NCBI GenBank assembly: GCA_963674475.2
Contig: CAXXFQ010000008.1
Span: 124,001-188,000, forward strand
DNA: 64,000 nt
DNA from: CAXXFQ01 sp963674475
GTDB taxonomy: Bacteria; Planctomycetota; Planctomycetia; Pirellulales; Thermoguttaceae
Direction: 5' to 3'
Part shown: positions 35,553-43,867 of the stretch, piece by piece
Layout: the number at the start of each line of letters is the position of its first letter
Position numbering within the stretch: position 1 is the first letter of the stretch
Position numbers and translations under genes: made by a program
The notes under the pieces: generated by a model
The model's database searches: none
What the model was told of the DNA's origin: nothing
The model's input: the letters and a program-made list of their open reading frames with translations, nothing else

Positions 35553-38500
35553 ATGTCCCGTTATACCCTTGCCATCCTTTCGTTCTCCCTCCTTGCGATG
35601 TTTGCCGGAACCGTTTCTGCCGAGTCGGCACCCCGGCATGAATTTATCATCCGGGCCGACTGGTTCGACTCGGGGAACGTGGCCCGTGGAGAAGAATTCG
35701 AAAGCCGCTACCCGTGTATCATTCACGGCGGAAAAATGCCGAACGAAGCGGCCTACGAAATCGATTTTCCGATCACCGCCGAGTACACCCTTTCGGTCCT
35801 TTACACGGCGGCCAGCGCCCGACCGGTCGAGCTTTTGTTGGACGGCAAGAAGATTGCCGACGGGGTCCAAGGGACGACCGGCCATTGGGACACGGCTCAC
35901 GCGAAATGGGAGGACCAGTGCACGATCAAGATCGAGGCCGGGCGTCACACGATCGGGCTTCGTCGTGATTCATGCTTTCCCCATATCTGTGCGTTACGAT
36001 TTTGCTCGTCGGCCCCGCTGCCCGACGATTGGCGGTTGAACCGTCAGATCGCCCGTGAGCGGACCAAAGCGATGTCTCAGAAAGTAAAAAGTCCGATGGG
36101 CAGTTGGTTCAATGAGGTCTCGGCGGATCGGGCCGAAAAGGGGGAATCGGGCTCCACCTTCACCGACCATCTGGCCAACGAAACACGGATGGTCGCCCTT
36201 TTGGAAAAACCGTCGACGAAGCTCGAATGGTTCGACGCACGACAGCAAAAGTTGGGCCAACTCGATCGGAACAACGAGCTGACCTATTTCGGCGGCATGT
36301 TCGACCAAGTGGACAAGGCGAAACCCGATTGGCAAATTCGCGTCCATTCCCCCGGTCAACAAGTGAAAATCCCCTTTTCGATCGAACGGTACGTCGAGAT
36401 GCTCCATCGGACCGTCGGGCTGGTGGACCGATTTCGCCAAATCGACGGCATCGCGGACGATTACCTGGAAAAACCACGCGCGGCGGCCGAGGCCGATTTG
36501 AGCCGGATGCCCGAAGGGGCCACTCCCGACACTGAGTCGGGGCGTCAGATATGGTTCGAATCCTATTGCCGGGCTGCGCGGCGTTATGTCGACGTGGCCA
36601 AGGCTAACCCGCTTTTGGATTTCGACGAGTTGCTTTTTGTCAAACGAAAGGACAAAAATCTGGGGCTTCCCTACAACTGGTGGAGCAATTGCTCCTTGCC
36701 CCGTGACGGATTCGACGATGAACTTATGACCCTTGCACTAGGGGAAAAAGGGGTCTCGACCAAAACCTTCTTCCATCCGGAGAAGCCCTCGTTCCTTGGC
36801 GATATCGACCTTCATTTTGACGGGGAAAAGCTGCTCTTTTCGGCCGTCGGCGACGATAATCGTTGGAATATTTTTGAACTTTCCCTGGAGGGCAAAAAGA
36901 CACGCCAGGTGACCCCCACCCTGCCCGAGGCCGATAACTACGACGCGTGTTATCTGCCCGACGGGGCGATCGTGTTCAGCTCGACCGCCTGTTACTCGGC
37001 CGTCCCGTGCGTCAACGGAGGTACGCGGGTGGCCAATCTGTATCGGATCGAGCCGGACGGGAAAACGATCCGACGGCTCTGCTTCGATCAGGAACACAAC
37101 TGGTGTCCGACCGTCTTGCCCAACGGCCGCGTGCTTTTTCTGCGGTGGGAATACACCGACACGCCCCACACCCATACCCGGCTCTTGTTCCACATGAACC
37201 CGGACGGAACCGGCCAGATGGAATATTACGGAAGTAACTCGTACTGGCCCAACTCGATGTTCTATGCCCGTCCGATCCCGGGCGAGCCGACGAAATTCGT
37301 CACGATCGTCTCCGGCCACCACGGTGTTCGTCGGGTGGGCGAACTGGTCGTCTTCGATGTGAGCCAAGGACGTCGCGAGGCGGACGGCGCGTTCTATCGG
37401 GTTTGCTCGACGCAGAAGAAAATCGCCTCGAAAAGCGACCCCAAGCTCGAATCAACCCTGATCGTCGACAACCTGGTCGATCTCTCGTGGCCCAAGTTCC
37501 TGCACCCGTATCCGCTGGACAAGGATTGTTTTCTCGTCGCCTGCCAGCCGAATAAAGGCGACCCCTGGGGAATCTATCTGGCCGACACGGCCGACAACCT
37601 GGTCCTGCTCAAGGAGCTGCCCGGTCACGCCCTGTTCGAGCCATTGCCGCTGAAGGTGACTCCCAAGCCGCCGGTCATCCCGAGCAAAATTCGCCCGGGA
37701 GAAAAAGAGGCGACCGTCTATATGGCCGATATTTACAAAGGGGAAGGCCTCAAAGGAATCCCGCGCGGCACGGTCAAACAGTTGCGGATCGTTTCGTACC
37801 ATTACCTCTATCCGAATATGGGCGGGCCGCAAGGGGTCGTTGGCATGGAAGGCCCGTGGGATATCAAGCGGATTCTCGGCACGGTCCCCGTCCAGCCCGA
37901 CGGCTCGGCCGCGTTCCACGTTCCGGCCAATACGCCGATCGCGATCCAGCCGCTCGACGCCGAGGGCAAATCGCTCCAACTGATGCGGAGTTGGTTCACC
38001 GCCATGCCGGGCGAGGTTCTTTCCTGTGTCGGATGCCACGAGAGCCAAAGCTCGACCCCTCCGGCCCAATACGCCAAAACGTTTTCCAGGCCAATCGATA
38101 AAATCAGGCCGTGGCACGGGCCAACACGTGGATTCAACTTCGTCCGCGAAGTTCAGCCGGTTTTGGACCGCTATTGCATCGGATGCCATGACGGCCAGCA
38201 GGAAGTCGCCGGTCATCGGGCGTTCGACCTTCGCGGCGAAAAGATGATCACCGATTACCGCAGTTCGTTTCATGATGGCGGAAAAGACGCGGGCCACTTC
38301 TCGACTTCTTATGCCGAGTTGCATCGTTACGTCCGTCGAAGCGGTATGGAGAGTGACTACCATCTGCTGATGCCGATGGAGTTCCACGCCGACTCGACCC
38401 AACTGGTCCAGTTGTTGCAAAAAGGGCATTACGGCGTGAAGCTCGACCCGGAAGCGTGGGACCGACTTTACACCTGGATCGACTTGAACGCCCCGTATCA

Positions 38501-39278
38501 CGGCACGTGGACCGAGATCGCCGGAAAAAAACGAGTCGACCAATGGAAAAACCTGCGTCACGAAAACCTTTTGAAATACGCCAACGTCGACGACGATTTC
38601 GAGGCGATGGTTCCCACTTCGTACCGGCCAAAGAATCCGCCTGCGGCATCGAAGCCGTCAGAGATCCGGCCGACCAAAACCGAGGTGGTCCGTACTCCCA
38701 ATCATAAAGATCGTGAATCTTTTGACCAAGTCCAGCGACCAACGGGAGCGGGTGATGCCGACGGTGCGGAAGCACCGGTCCGGTTGACGGCCCTGCCGTC
38801 TTGTGAAAACTGGCCGTTCGGTGCGACCGAAGCCAAGCGTCGTCAGAAAGCGTTGGGCAAGACCGAACGTTCGGTCGATCTGGGCGAGGGGCGTCCGGCT
38901 CGAACTGACTTGCGTCCCGGCCGGATCGTTTGTCCTCGGTTCGGACGACCCGCGTTTCTCGGACGAAGGGCCACGGCACCCGGTCACGATCGACAAGCCG
39001 TTTTGGATCGGTCGTTTCGAGGTGACCAACCGCCAATTCGCCCTATTCAACCCGAACCACGACAGCCGGGTCGAATCGCGTCACGGGATGCAGTTCGGCG
39101 TTCGCGGCTTTTACGTCAACGGCCCCGACCAACCGGCCGTCCGCCTTTCGTGGGAAGAGGCCAACGCGTTTTGCGACTGGCTCAGTCAAAAGACGGGCAA
39201 ACGGTTCGTCCTGCCGACCGAGGCCCAATGGGAATATGCCTGCCGGGCCGGGACCGAGACGCCCTTTTCTTATGGTGA
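35553..39278 (+). CDS. HzsA-like di-haem protein; 5' part of a frameshifted fusion with a formylglycine-generating-enzyme domain
   Basis: Exported protein (signal peptide residues 1-24) of the planctomycete HzsA-related/FGE fusion family. An N-terminal carbohydrate-binding-like beta domain (about 30-155) is followed by a helical part. A propeller resembling the hydrazine synthase alpha middle domain comes next (about 410-800; YDACYLPDGAIVFSSTACYSAVPC, ILPNGRVLFLRWEYTDT-like). Two CxxCH haem-c sites follow: CVGCH at 825-829 and CIGCH at 875-879. Homologous sequence continues to residue 1112 (WPFGATEAKRRQ...DLGEG). The frame then changes at GGGG 38888-38891, and residues 1113-1241 are out-of-frame translation of the FGE domain. 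Restoring the frame needs one base fewer. AGGAGA precedes the start. Confidence 0.8.
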   Translation: MSRYTLAILSFSLLAMFAGTVSAESAPRHEFIIRADWFDSGNVARGEEFESRYPCIIHGGKMPNEAAYEIDFPITAEYTLSVLYTAASARPVELLLDGKKIADGVQGTTGHWDTAHAKWEDQCTIKIEAGRHTIGLRRDSCFPHICALRFCSSAPLPDDWRLNRQIARERTKAMSQKVKSPMGSWFNEVSADRAEKGESGSTFTDHLANETRMVALLEKPSTKLEWFDARQQKLGQLDRNNELTYFGGMFDQVDKAKPDWQIRVHSPGQQVKIPFSIERYVEMLHRTVGLVDRFRQIDGIADDYLEKPRAAAEADLSRMPEGATPDTESGRQIWFESYCRAARRYVDVAKANPLLDFDELLFVKRKDKNLGLPYNWWSNCSLPRDGFDDELMTLALGEKGVSTKTFFHPEKPSFLGDIDLHFDGEKLLFSAVGDDNRWNIFELSLEGKKTRQVTPTLPEADNYDACYLPDGAIVFSSTACYSAVPCVNGGTRVANLYRIEPDGKTIRRLCFDQEHNWCPTVLPNGRVLFLRWEYTDTPHTHTRLLFHMNPDGTGQMEYYGSNSYWPNSMFYARPIPGEPTKFVTIVSGHHGVRRVGELVVFDVSQGRREADGAFYRVCSTQKKIASKSDPKLESTLIVDNLVDLSWPKFLHPYPLDKDCFLVACQPNKGDPWGIYLADTADNLVLLKELPGHALFEPLPLKVTPKPPVIPSKIRPGEKEATVYMADIYKGEGLKGIPRGTVKQLRIVSYHYLYPNMGGPQGVVGMEGPWDIKRILGTVPVQPDGSAAFHVPANTPIAIQPLDAEGKSLQLMRSWFTAMPGEVLSCVGCHESQSSTPPAQYAKTFSRPIDKIRPWHGPTRGFNFVREVQPVLDRYCIGCHDGQQEVAGHRAFDLRGEKMITDYRSSFHDGGKDAGHFSTSYAELHRYVRRSGMESDYHLLMPMEFHADSTQLVQLLQKGHYGVKLDPEAWDRLYTWIDLNAPYHGTWTEIAGKKRVDQWKNLRHENLLKYANVDDDFEAMVPTSYRPKNPPAASKPSEIRPTKTEVVRTPNHKDRESFDQVQRPTGAGDADGAEAPVRLTALPSCENWPFGATEAKRRQKALGKTERSVDLGEGRPARTDLRPGRIVCPRFGRPAFLGRRATAPGHDRQAVLDRSFRGDQPPIRPIQPEPRQPGRIASRDAVRRSRLLRQRPRPTGRPPFVGRGQRVLRLAQSKDGQTVRPADRGPMGICLPGRDRDALFLW
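38732..38780 (+). repeat. Composite repeat (modules a-b) inside a reading frame
   Basis: CCAGCGACCAACGGGAGCGG at 38732-38751 and GTGCGGAAGCACCGGTC at 38764-38780 are identical to the inverted intergenic copy at 39961-40009, with nine variable bases between. It is read in frame, encoding about 16 residues of the linker between the haem region and the FGE domain. Confidence 0.8.
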
Positions 39279-39705
39279 CGAGAATACCGATTTCAGCCCG
39301 TTTGCCAATCTGGCCGATCGGAAGCTGGTCGAGTTCCACTGCCATCCGTACTTCAAAGAACGACTTCCGCTGAAGGCGTCGAAGTACGACAACTGGATTC
39401 CCAAGGACGAACGGTTTGACGACGGCGGCTTCGTCTCCGACGCGACCGGCCGTTATAAGCCCAACGCGTGGGGGCTTTACGACATGCACGGGAACGTGGC
39501 CGAATGGACCCGTTCGGCTTATCGGTCCTATCCGTACCAGGCCGACGACGGGCGGAACGACACCACGGGCACCGAACCGCGGGTCGTTCGCGGTGGTTCC
39601 TGGCGCGACCGGCCGCTTCGTTCACGAAGCGCGTTCCGGGTGCCGTACCGGCCGTATCAGGGGGTGTATAACGTCGGGTTCCGAGTCGTGTGCGAAGAAG
39701 AGTAG
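38803..39705 (+). CDS. Formylglycine-generating-enzyme (SUMF1/FGE-sulfatase) domain; 3' part of the frameshifted fusion
   Basis: The real domain starts near 38890 with VRLELTCVPAGSFVLGSDD and runs to the stop at 39705 through ITIDKPFWIGRFEVTNRQF-like, VRLSWEEANAFCDWL, LPTEAQWEYACRAGTETPFSYGD, GLYDMHGNVAEWT and VVRGGSWRDRPLRSRSAFR. All SUMF1-family landmarks are present. A GTG at 38803 opens this frame but has no ribosome-binding site, and the first 29 residues are out-of-frame reading of the upstream part, so independent translation is doubtful. In homologues the two parts are one polypeptide. The cysteine pair of true sulfatase activators is not obvious here, so a non-FGE role is likely. Confidence 0.75.
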   Translation: MKTGRSVRPKPSVVRKRWARPNVRSIWARGVRLELTCVPAGSFVLGSDDPRFSDEGPRHPVTIDKPFWIGRFEVTNRQFALFNPNHDSRVESRHGMQFGVRGFYVNGPDQPAVRLSWEEANAFCDWLSQKTGKRFVLPTEAQWEYACRAGTETPFSYGDENTDFSPFANLADRKLVEFHCHPYFKERLPLKASKYDNWIPKDERFDDGGFVSDATGRYKPNAWGLYDMHGNVAEWTRSAYRSYPYQADDGRNDTTGTEPRVVRGGSWRDRPLRSRSAFRVPYRPYQGVYNVGFRVVCEEE

Positions 39706-39774
39706 TACAAGAAGCGAAAAACAAAGGAAAAAGAAAACCTGAAAAGAGGGATTGCGAAGCAATCCCGGTCCAAA

Positions 39775-39864
39775 AAGTTTTTGAGGGGAGAGTTTGAGAG
39801 GGGACCATTTTCAAAATGTCTCCTCTCATTTAAAAAATACTGGCGACGGCATAGCCGTCGCTCC
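39775..39864 (+). repeat. Composite dispersed repeat, modules b-c-d
   Basis: AAGTTTTTGAGGGGAG, then a hairpin at 39796-39827 (GAGAGGGGAC opposite GTCTCCTCTC around CATTTTCAAAATG), then CTGGCGACGGCATAGCCGTC, itself a hairpin. Same order as at 3568-3692 and 55336-55423. It sits after the FGE stop codon and could act as its terminator. Confidence 0.8.
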
Positions 39865-39902
39865 TTCTTCTTTTTTTGAACGAAGCTATACATCTTTACG
39901 AA

Positions 39903-39938
39903 TTAGGGGAGACCTTTCTAAAGAAAGGTCTCCCCTAA
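39903..39938. repeat. Perfect 17-bp inverted repeat (module c', inverted orientation)
   Basis: TTAGGGGAGACCTTTCT, two bases, then its exact reverse complement. It is followed by AACCCCTTCCAAAAACTTTTT, which is module b inverted. It could terminate transcription on either strand. Confidence 0.85.
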
Positions 39939-39960
39939 AACCCCTTCCAAAAACTTTTTA

Positions 39961-40080
39961 GACCGGTGCTTCCGCACCGCTGATTAAACCCGCTCCCGTT
40001 GGTCGCTGGTACCAATACTGGTGATTTGCCGGAAGTGGGCAATTGCTATCGGTGCGGTAGTACCTACACAAGAAGTTTTT
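39961..40080 (-). repeat. Composite dispersed repeat, inverted a-b copy plus partial direct b copy
   Basis: 39961-40009 is the inverse of the copy at 38732. 40044-40080 (TGCTATCGGTGCGGTAGTAC, then AAGAAGTTTTT) is direct and matches 55307-55340 and 55547-55575. The gap between the FGE gene and tRNA-Pro is therefore made almost entirely of repeat modules. Confidence 0.75.
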
Positions 40081-40250
40081 TCGGTAGTCATTCCCACGCC
40101 GCCGCCAAAACCGGCTCCCGACGCGTCGCTGCTATAAAGCAAGGGAAAGCATGAGTTCGATATCACCGTTCGCCATAAAGCAATCAGTGAACGTCTCCCG
40201 TTCGTGGCGGTATATTAAATTGCAAGTAAATATTATAAGATACATCAAAC

Positions 40251-40287
40251 AAAAAAGGCCGTCGAAATTGCTCGACGGCCTTTTTTT
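40251..40287. terminator. Strong terminator after tRNA-Pro
   Basis: AAAAAAGGCCGTCGA, a short loop, and TCGACGGCCTTTTTTT: a 9-bp GC-rich stem flanked by A and T runs, 8 nt beyond the 3' end of the minus-strand tRNA. Active in either direction. Confidence 0.85.
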
Positions 40288-40294
40288 GATCAAG

Positions 40295-40369
40295 TCGGGG
40301 CGAAAGGATTTGAACCTTCGACCTCTGCGTCCCGAACGCAGCGCTCTAGCCAAGCTGAGCTACGCCCCG
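40295..40369 (-). tRNA. tRNA-Pro (CGG)
   Basis: A 75-nt cloverleaf. Acceptor CGGGGCG pairs with CGCCCCG, with A as discriminator. The anticodon arm is CTGCG-TTCGGGA-CGCAG, with anticodon CGG. The T arm holds GGTTCAAATCC. CCA is not encoded. It is monocistronic, followed by its own terminator. Confidence 0.95.
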
Positions 40370-40548
40370 CGACTAACGGTTAAGGAATTAAGTTTATCGG
40401 CATCCGACCCTTCGGTCAAGAGGGAATTTTTCGGTTTGACTTGAGAGGGGGTATGGCTTTGGCTCAAAAGGATTAGTGAGGGGGAGCCGGTTTCCCGAAG
40501 GAGTGAGCGAGGGAGTGCCGGTTGCGCCGATGTGACGCTATTTTTCAT

Positions 40549-40590
40549 AAAAAAAGGAGGGAAACCATTTTTGAAAATAGCTTCCCTCCT
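40549..40590 (-). terminator. Terminator of the pnt operon
   Basis: On the minus strand GGAGGGAAGC and GTTTCCCTCC form a stem around an ATTTTCAAAAATG core, followed by TTTTTTT, 23 nt after the pntB stop codon. The core is the same as module c of the composite repeat. Confidence 0.8.
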
Positions 40591-40612
40591 CGTCGATTTT
40601 TCTTGGTAGACG

Positions 40613-42052
40613 TTACATCGATTCCTTCAACGCGGCGATCAGGTCCAACAGGGCCTTCTTCCCGTCGCCGAAGAACATCAGGCAGTTGTCGGCCGCGAAA
40701 AGCGGGTTCGGGATGCCGGCGAAACCGGGGCTCAAACTTCGCTTGATCACGACCACGGTTCGCGACTTGTCGACGTCGAGAATCGGCATACCGGCGATCG
40801 GGCTGTTCGGGTCGGTCCGGGCGACCGGATTGACCACGTCGTTGGCCCCGATCACGAGCGTGACATCGGTTTGGGCGAACGACGGGTTGATGACGTCCAT
40901 TTCCTTGAGCTGTTCGTAAGGAATTTCGGCTTCGGCCAAGAGGACGTTCATGTGACCGGGCATACGACCGGCGACCGGATGGATCGCGAATTCCACTTCA
41001 ATGTCCATCGATTCCAGGACGTTCGTCAGGTCGCGGACGGCGTGTTGGGCCTGGGCGACCGCCAAACCGTAACCGGGAACGATGACGACCCGCTGGGCAC
41101 TATCAAACAGCATGGCCACTTCATCGCCCGAGGTCGATTTGACCTTTCCGGCGTAGACTTCGTCGTCGGTCATCGAACTTTCGCCCGCCTCCATGACGCC
41201 GAAGAGGACGTGGGTCAGCGAGCGGTTCATCGCCTTGCACATGATCTGGGTCAGGATGATTCCCGACGCGCCGACCAGGGAACCGGCGATGATCAAGACC
41301 GAGTTATTCAGGACAAACCCGGTCGCGGCCGCGGCCAAACCGGAATAGGAGTTCAAAAGCGCGATGACGACCGGCATGTCGGCCCCGCCGATCGGGTTGA
41401 CCAGCGTGACGCCCAAGACCAAAGCGACGATCGTCAGCAGCATGTAGGGCCAAAACGATCCCGGACTCGAGACCGCCAGCACGAACAGGCCGAAGACGAT
41501 CAGGGCCAAGGCGCCGTTGATGGCTTGTTTCATTGGATAGTCGAACGGTTTTTTGAACGCCTTGATCTCTTGCAACTTGGCGAACGCGATCAGACTTCCC
41601 GAGAAGGTGACCGCCCCGATCAGTCCGGCCAAGAGTCCGGCGATCAACATGGCCGTGGTACCCTCGGGTGCCGTGGCGATTTTGGGGTTTTTCGCGAACG
41701 CTTCCTGGACCGTACCGGAAAGGACCAGCAGTTCGGCCCCGGCCACCAAGACCGACGCCAGACCGCCGAACCCGTTGAACAACGCGACCATCTGGGGCAT
41801 CGCGGTCATCTCGATCTTGACCGCCAAGAAGGCGCCGATCCCGGCCCCGACGGCCAAACCGAAGATAATCTCCCCGTAGCCGAGGATATTGTTGTTGAAC
41901 AGAGTGACGACAACCGCCACGAACATGCCCAAGGCCCCGAACAGGTTGCCGCGAACGGCGGTGCGCGGTTTGGTCAAACCTTTTAAACATAAGATGAACA
42001 AAATGGCCGAGACCAGATAGGCCAGACTGATGATGATATCTTTCGTATCCAC
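40613..42052 (-). CDS. pntB: NAD(P) transhydrogenase, beta subunit
   Basis: Membrane subunit of the proton-translocating transhydrogenase, which makes NADPH from NADH using the proton gradient. It has 479 residues. Eight or nine transmembrane helices fill the first 260 residues (LAYLVSAILFILCLKGL and onwards). The NADP-binding dIII domain follows (about 300-479), with VIVPGYGLAVAQAQHAV, FAIHPVAGRMPGHMNVLLAEA and VIGANDVVNPVARTDPNSPIAGMPIL. All are standard for PntB. It is the last gene of pntAA-pntAB-pntB, 64 nt after pntAB, and ends before a strong terminator. Confidence 0.96.
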   Translation of the reverse strand: MDTKDIIISLAYLVSAILFILCLKGLTKPRTAVRGNLFGALGMFVAVVVTLFNNNILGYGEIIFGLAVGAGIGAFLAVKIEMTAMPQMVALFNGFGGLASVLVAGAELLVLSGTVQEAFAKNPKIATAPEGTTAMLIAGLLAGLIGAVTFSGSLIAFAKLQEIKAFKKPFDYPMKQAINGALALIVFGLFVLAVSSPGSFWPYMLLTIVALVLGVTLVNPIGGADMPVVIALLNSYSGLAAAATGFVLNNSVLIIAGSLVGASGIILTQIMCKAMNRSLTHVLFGVMEAGESSMTDDEVYAGKVKSTSGDEVAMLFDSAQRVVIVPGYGLAVAQAQHAVRDLTNVLESMDIEVEFAIHPVAGRMPGHMNVLLAEAEIPYEQLKEMDVINPSFAQTDVTLVIGANDVVNPVARTDPNSPIAGMPILDVDKSRTVVVIKRSLSPGFAGIPNPLFAADNCLMFFGDGKKALLDLIAALKESM

Positions 42053-42116
42053 GTCAGAACACCTTTTATTTGTGAATTAGAGTAAATCTCGAAGGAGGAT
42101 TACGGGCGCAATCGGG

Positions 42117-42422
42117 CTATTTCTTCTTGCGAAACATTTCCAACATTCGATTGGTTACCAGGAAGCCGCCCACGGCGTTGACCGTTGCCATGATGACCGC
42201 CGCCGTGCCCAGGGTGGTGGCGAGGAACCCGTGATCGGCTCCGGCCGACAGCAACGCGCCGACCAGGGTGATCCCCGAGATCGCGTTGGAACCCGACATG
42301 AGCGGCGTGTGTAACGTCGGCGGGATCTTGGTGATAATTTCGAACCCGACGAAGACCGCCAGGACAAAAACGGTGATTCCGGCGAGAAGTTCCCCAGCGG
42401 TGATTACGGCTAAAAGACCCAT
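42117..42422 (-). CDS. pntAB: NAD(P) transhydrogenase, alpha subunit part 2 (membrane)
   Basis: A 101-residue membrane subunit with three helices (LLAGITVFVLAVFVGFEII, ISGITLVGALLSAG and an LGTAAVIMATVNAVGGFLV-type helix). It corresponds to the C-terminal membrane part of the E. coli PntA protein, here split into its own gene as in many bacteria. The signature PPTLHTPLMSGSNAISGI is intact. A good GGAGGTGAC lies just before the ATG. The gap of 203 nt to pntAA is long for an operon, but orientation and function keep the three genes together. Confidence 0.95.
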   Translation of the reverse strand: MGLLAVITAGELLAGITVFVLAVFVGFEIITKIPPTLHTPLMSGSNAISGITLVGALLSAGADHGFLATTLGTAAVIMATVNAVGGFLVTNRMLEMFRKKK

Positions 42423-42625
42423 GAACTGTCACCTCCGTCAAAATTTTGTGGAATATCGCGACGGTCGAACGAGACCGTTTTGATTGGTTTTATATTTTAT
42501 TATGGGAAAAAGTATCGGGACCGGCCTACAAGTCAGGCCCAAGCTTTTCCGGAAACACGCGCTTTTCTGAAAAAACGGACACCTACCGGCGGATCGCTTG
42601 TTCCGTCGGCATTAGCCGAGCGACA

Positions 42626-43867
42626 TTAGTCGGACGACAGTTTGTAGGTGTTCGGGTCGTCGCCCTTGGGCTTCTCTTCCTGAGGCGGTTGCTCGACGGT
42701 CGACTCGACCTTCGGGGCTTCGATTCCCAAGATCTCGCAAACGCGAGGATTGACGACTTGCCCTTGATGGGTGACCATCGTTTCGGCGATCACTTGATCT
42801 TCCATGTCGAAGTTCCATCCGCCTTCTTTGACCATCTGGGCCAGGAGCGTCGTGATATTCTTGGCGAACATCTGACTGGCGTGGAACGGTGTTTCGCTGG
42901 CCAGATTGGTCGGTCCGAGGATGGTGACCCCGTTTTCGATGACCGTTTGGCCCGGCTGGGTCAATTCGCAGTTGCCGCCCCGCTCGGCCGCCAGGTCGAC
43001 GATGACCGAACCGGCCGCCATGCCGGCGACCATTTCCTTGGTCACCAGGATCGGCGCTTTTTTGCCCGGGATCGCGGCGGTCGTGATGACGACGTCGTTT
43101 TCGGCCACGACGCGGAGCATCATCTCACGCTGTTTTTTATAGAACGCCTCGTCCATCACCTGGGCATAACCGCCCTTGTCTTCGGCCGATCCCGTGTCGA
43201 GTTCCATTTCGACAAACTTGGCGCCCAAGCTTTCGCACTGTTCCTTGACCGCCGGGCGGACATCGTAAGCCGAGACGATTGCGCCGAGTCGCTTGGCAGT
43301 CGCGATCGCCTGCAATCCGGCCACGCCGGCACCAACGATAAAGACTCGTGCCGGGCTGAGCGTGCCTGCGGCGGTCATCATCATCGGGAACATTTTCGGC
43401 AGGGCTTCGGCCGCATGGAGGACCGCCTTGTACCCGGCAACCGTTGCCATTGATGACAAGACGTCCATGCTCTGGGCGCGGGTGATTCGCGGAATCAGTT
43501 CCAAGGAGAACAGGGTTGCTCCGGCCTCGGCGTATTTTTGCGTCGCGGCCGGCTCGCCGAGCGGATCGCACATGGCGATGATAACCGCCCCTTTTTTCAG
43601 CTTCGACGCCTCGTCGGCCGCCCGGTCCAGATTGGCCCCGGACGCGCGGACCTGCAGGATCAGATCGGCATCCCAAAGCGATTCCCGGTCCGCTCCGACC
43701 TGGGCTCCTTTATCCGCATATTCCTGATCCGGAAATCCGGCCTCAGCTCCGGCATCCTTTTCCACATGGATTTCAAAACCGGTCTTGACCAGTCCGGATA
43801 CCATGGCCGGGACCAACGCCACGCGGCGTTCGCTCGGAAACGTTTCTTTTAAAACAGCTACTTTCAT
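42626..43867 (-). CDS. pntAA: NAD(P) transhydrogenase, alpha subunit part 1 (NAD-binding)
   Basis: A soluble dI subunit of 413 residues. MKVAVLKETFPSERRVALVPA begins the alanine-dehydrogenase-like fold. VFIVGAGVAGLQAIATAKRLGA is the NAD-binding loop, and YAQVMDEAFYKKQREMM and ITTAAIPGKKAPILVT follow as in PntAA. The C-terminal 40 residues are Pro/Glu-rich (VESTVEQPPQEEKPKGDD) and probably form a flexible tail before the split to PntAB. First gene of the operon; its promoter should lie in the gap to 44.6 kb. Confidence 0.95.
   Translation of the reverse strand: MKVAVLKETFPSERRVALVPAMVSGLVKTGFEIHVEKDAGAEAGFPDQEYADKGAQVGADRESLWDADLILQVRASGANLDRAADEASKLKKGAVIIAMCDPLGEPAATQKYAEAGATLFSLELIPRITRAQSMDVLSSMATVAGYKAVLHAAEALPKMFPMMMTAAGTLSPARVFIVGAGVAGLQAIATAKRLGAIVSAYDVRPAVKEQCESLGAKFVEMELDTGSAEDKGGYAQVMDEAFYKKQREMMLRVVAENDVVITTAAIPGKKAPILVTKEMVAGMAAGSVIVDLAAERGGNCELTQPGQTVIENGVTILGPTNLASETPFHASQMFAKNITTLLAQMVKEGGWNFDMEDQVIAETMVTHQGQVVNPRVCEILGIEAPKVESTVEQPPQEEKPKGDDPNTYKLSSD

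Noticed and set aside
40871..41986. 371-codon frame opposite pntB
   Set aside because: Antisense shadow; composition dominated by Asp, Gly, Arg and Gln, no start signals.
42446..43453. 335-codon frame opposite pntAA
   Set aside because: Antisense shadow of a well-recognised enzyme gene.
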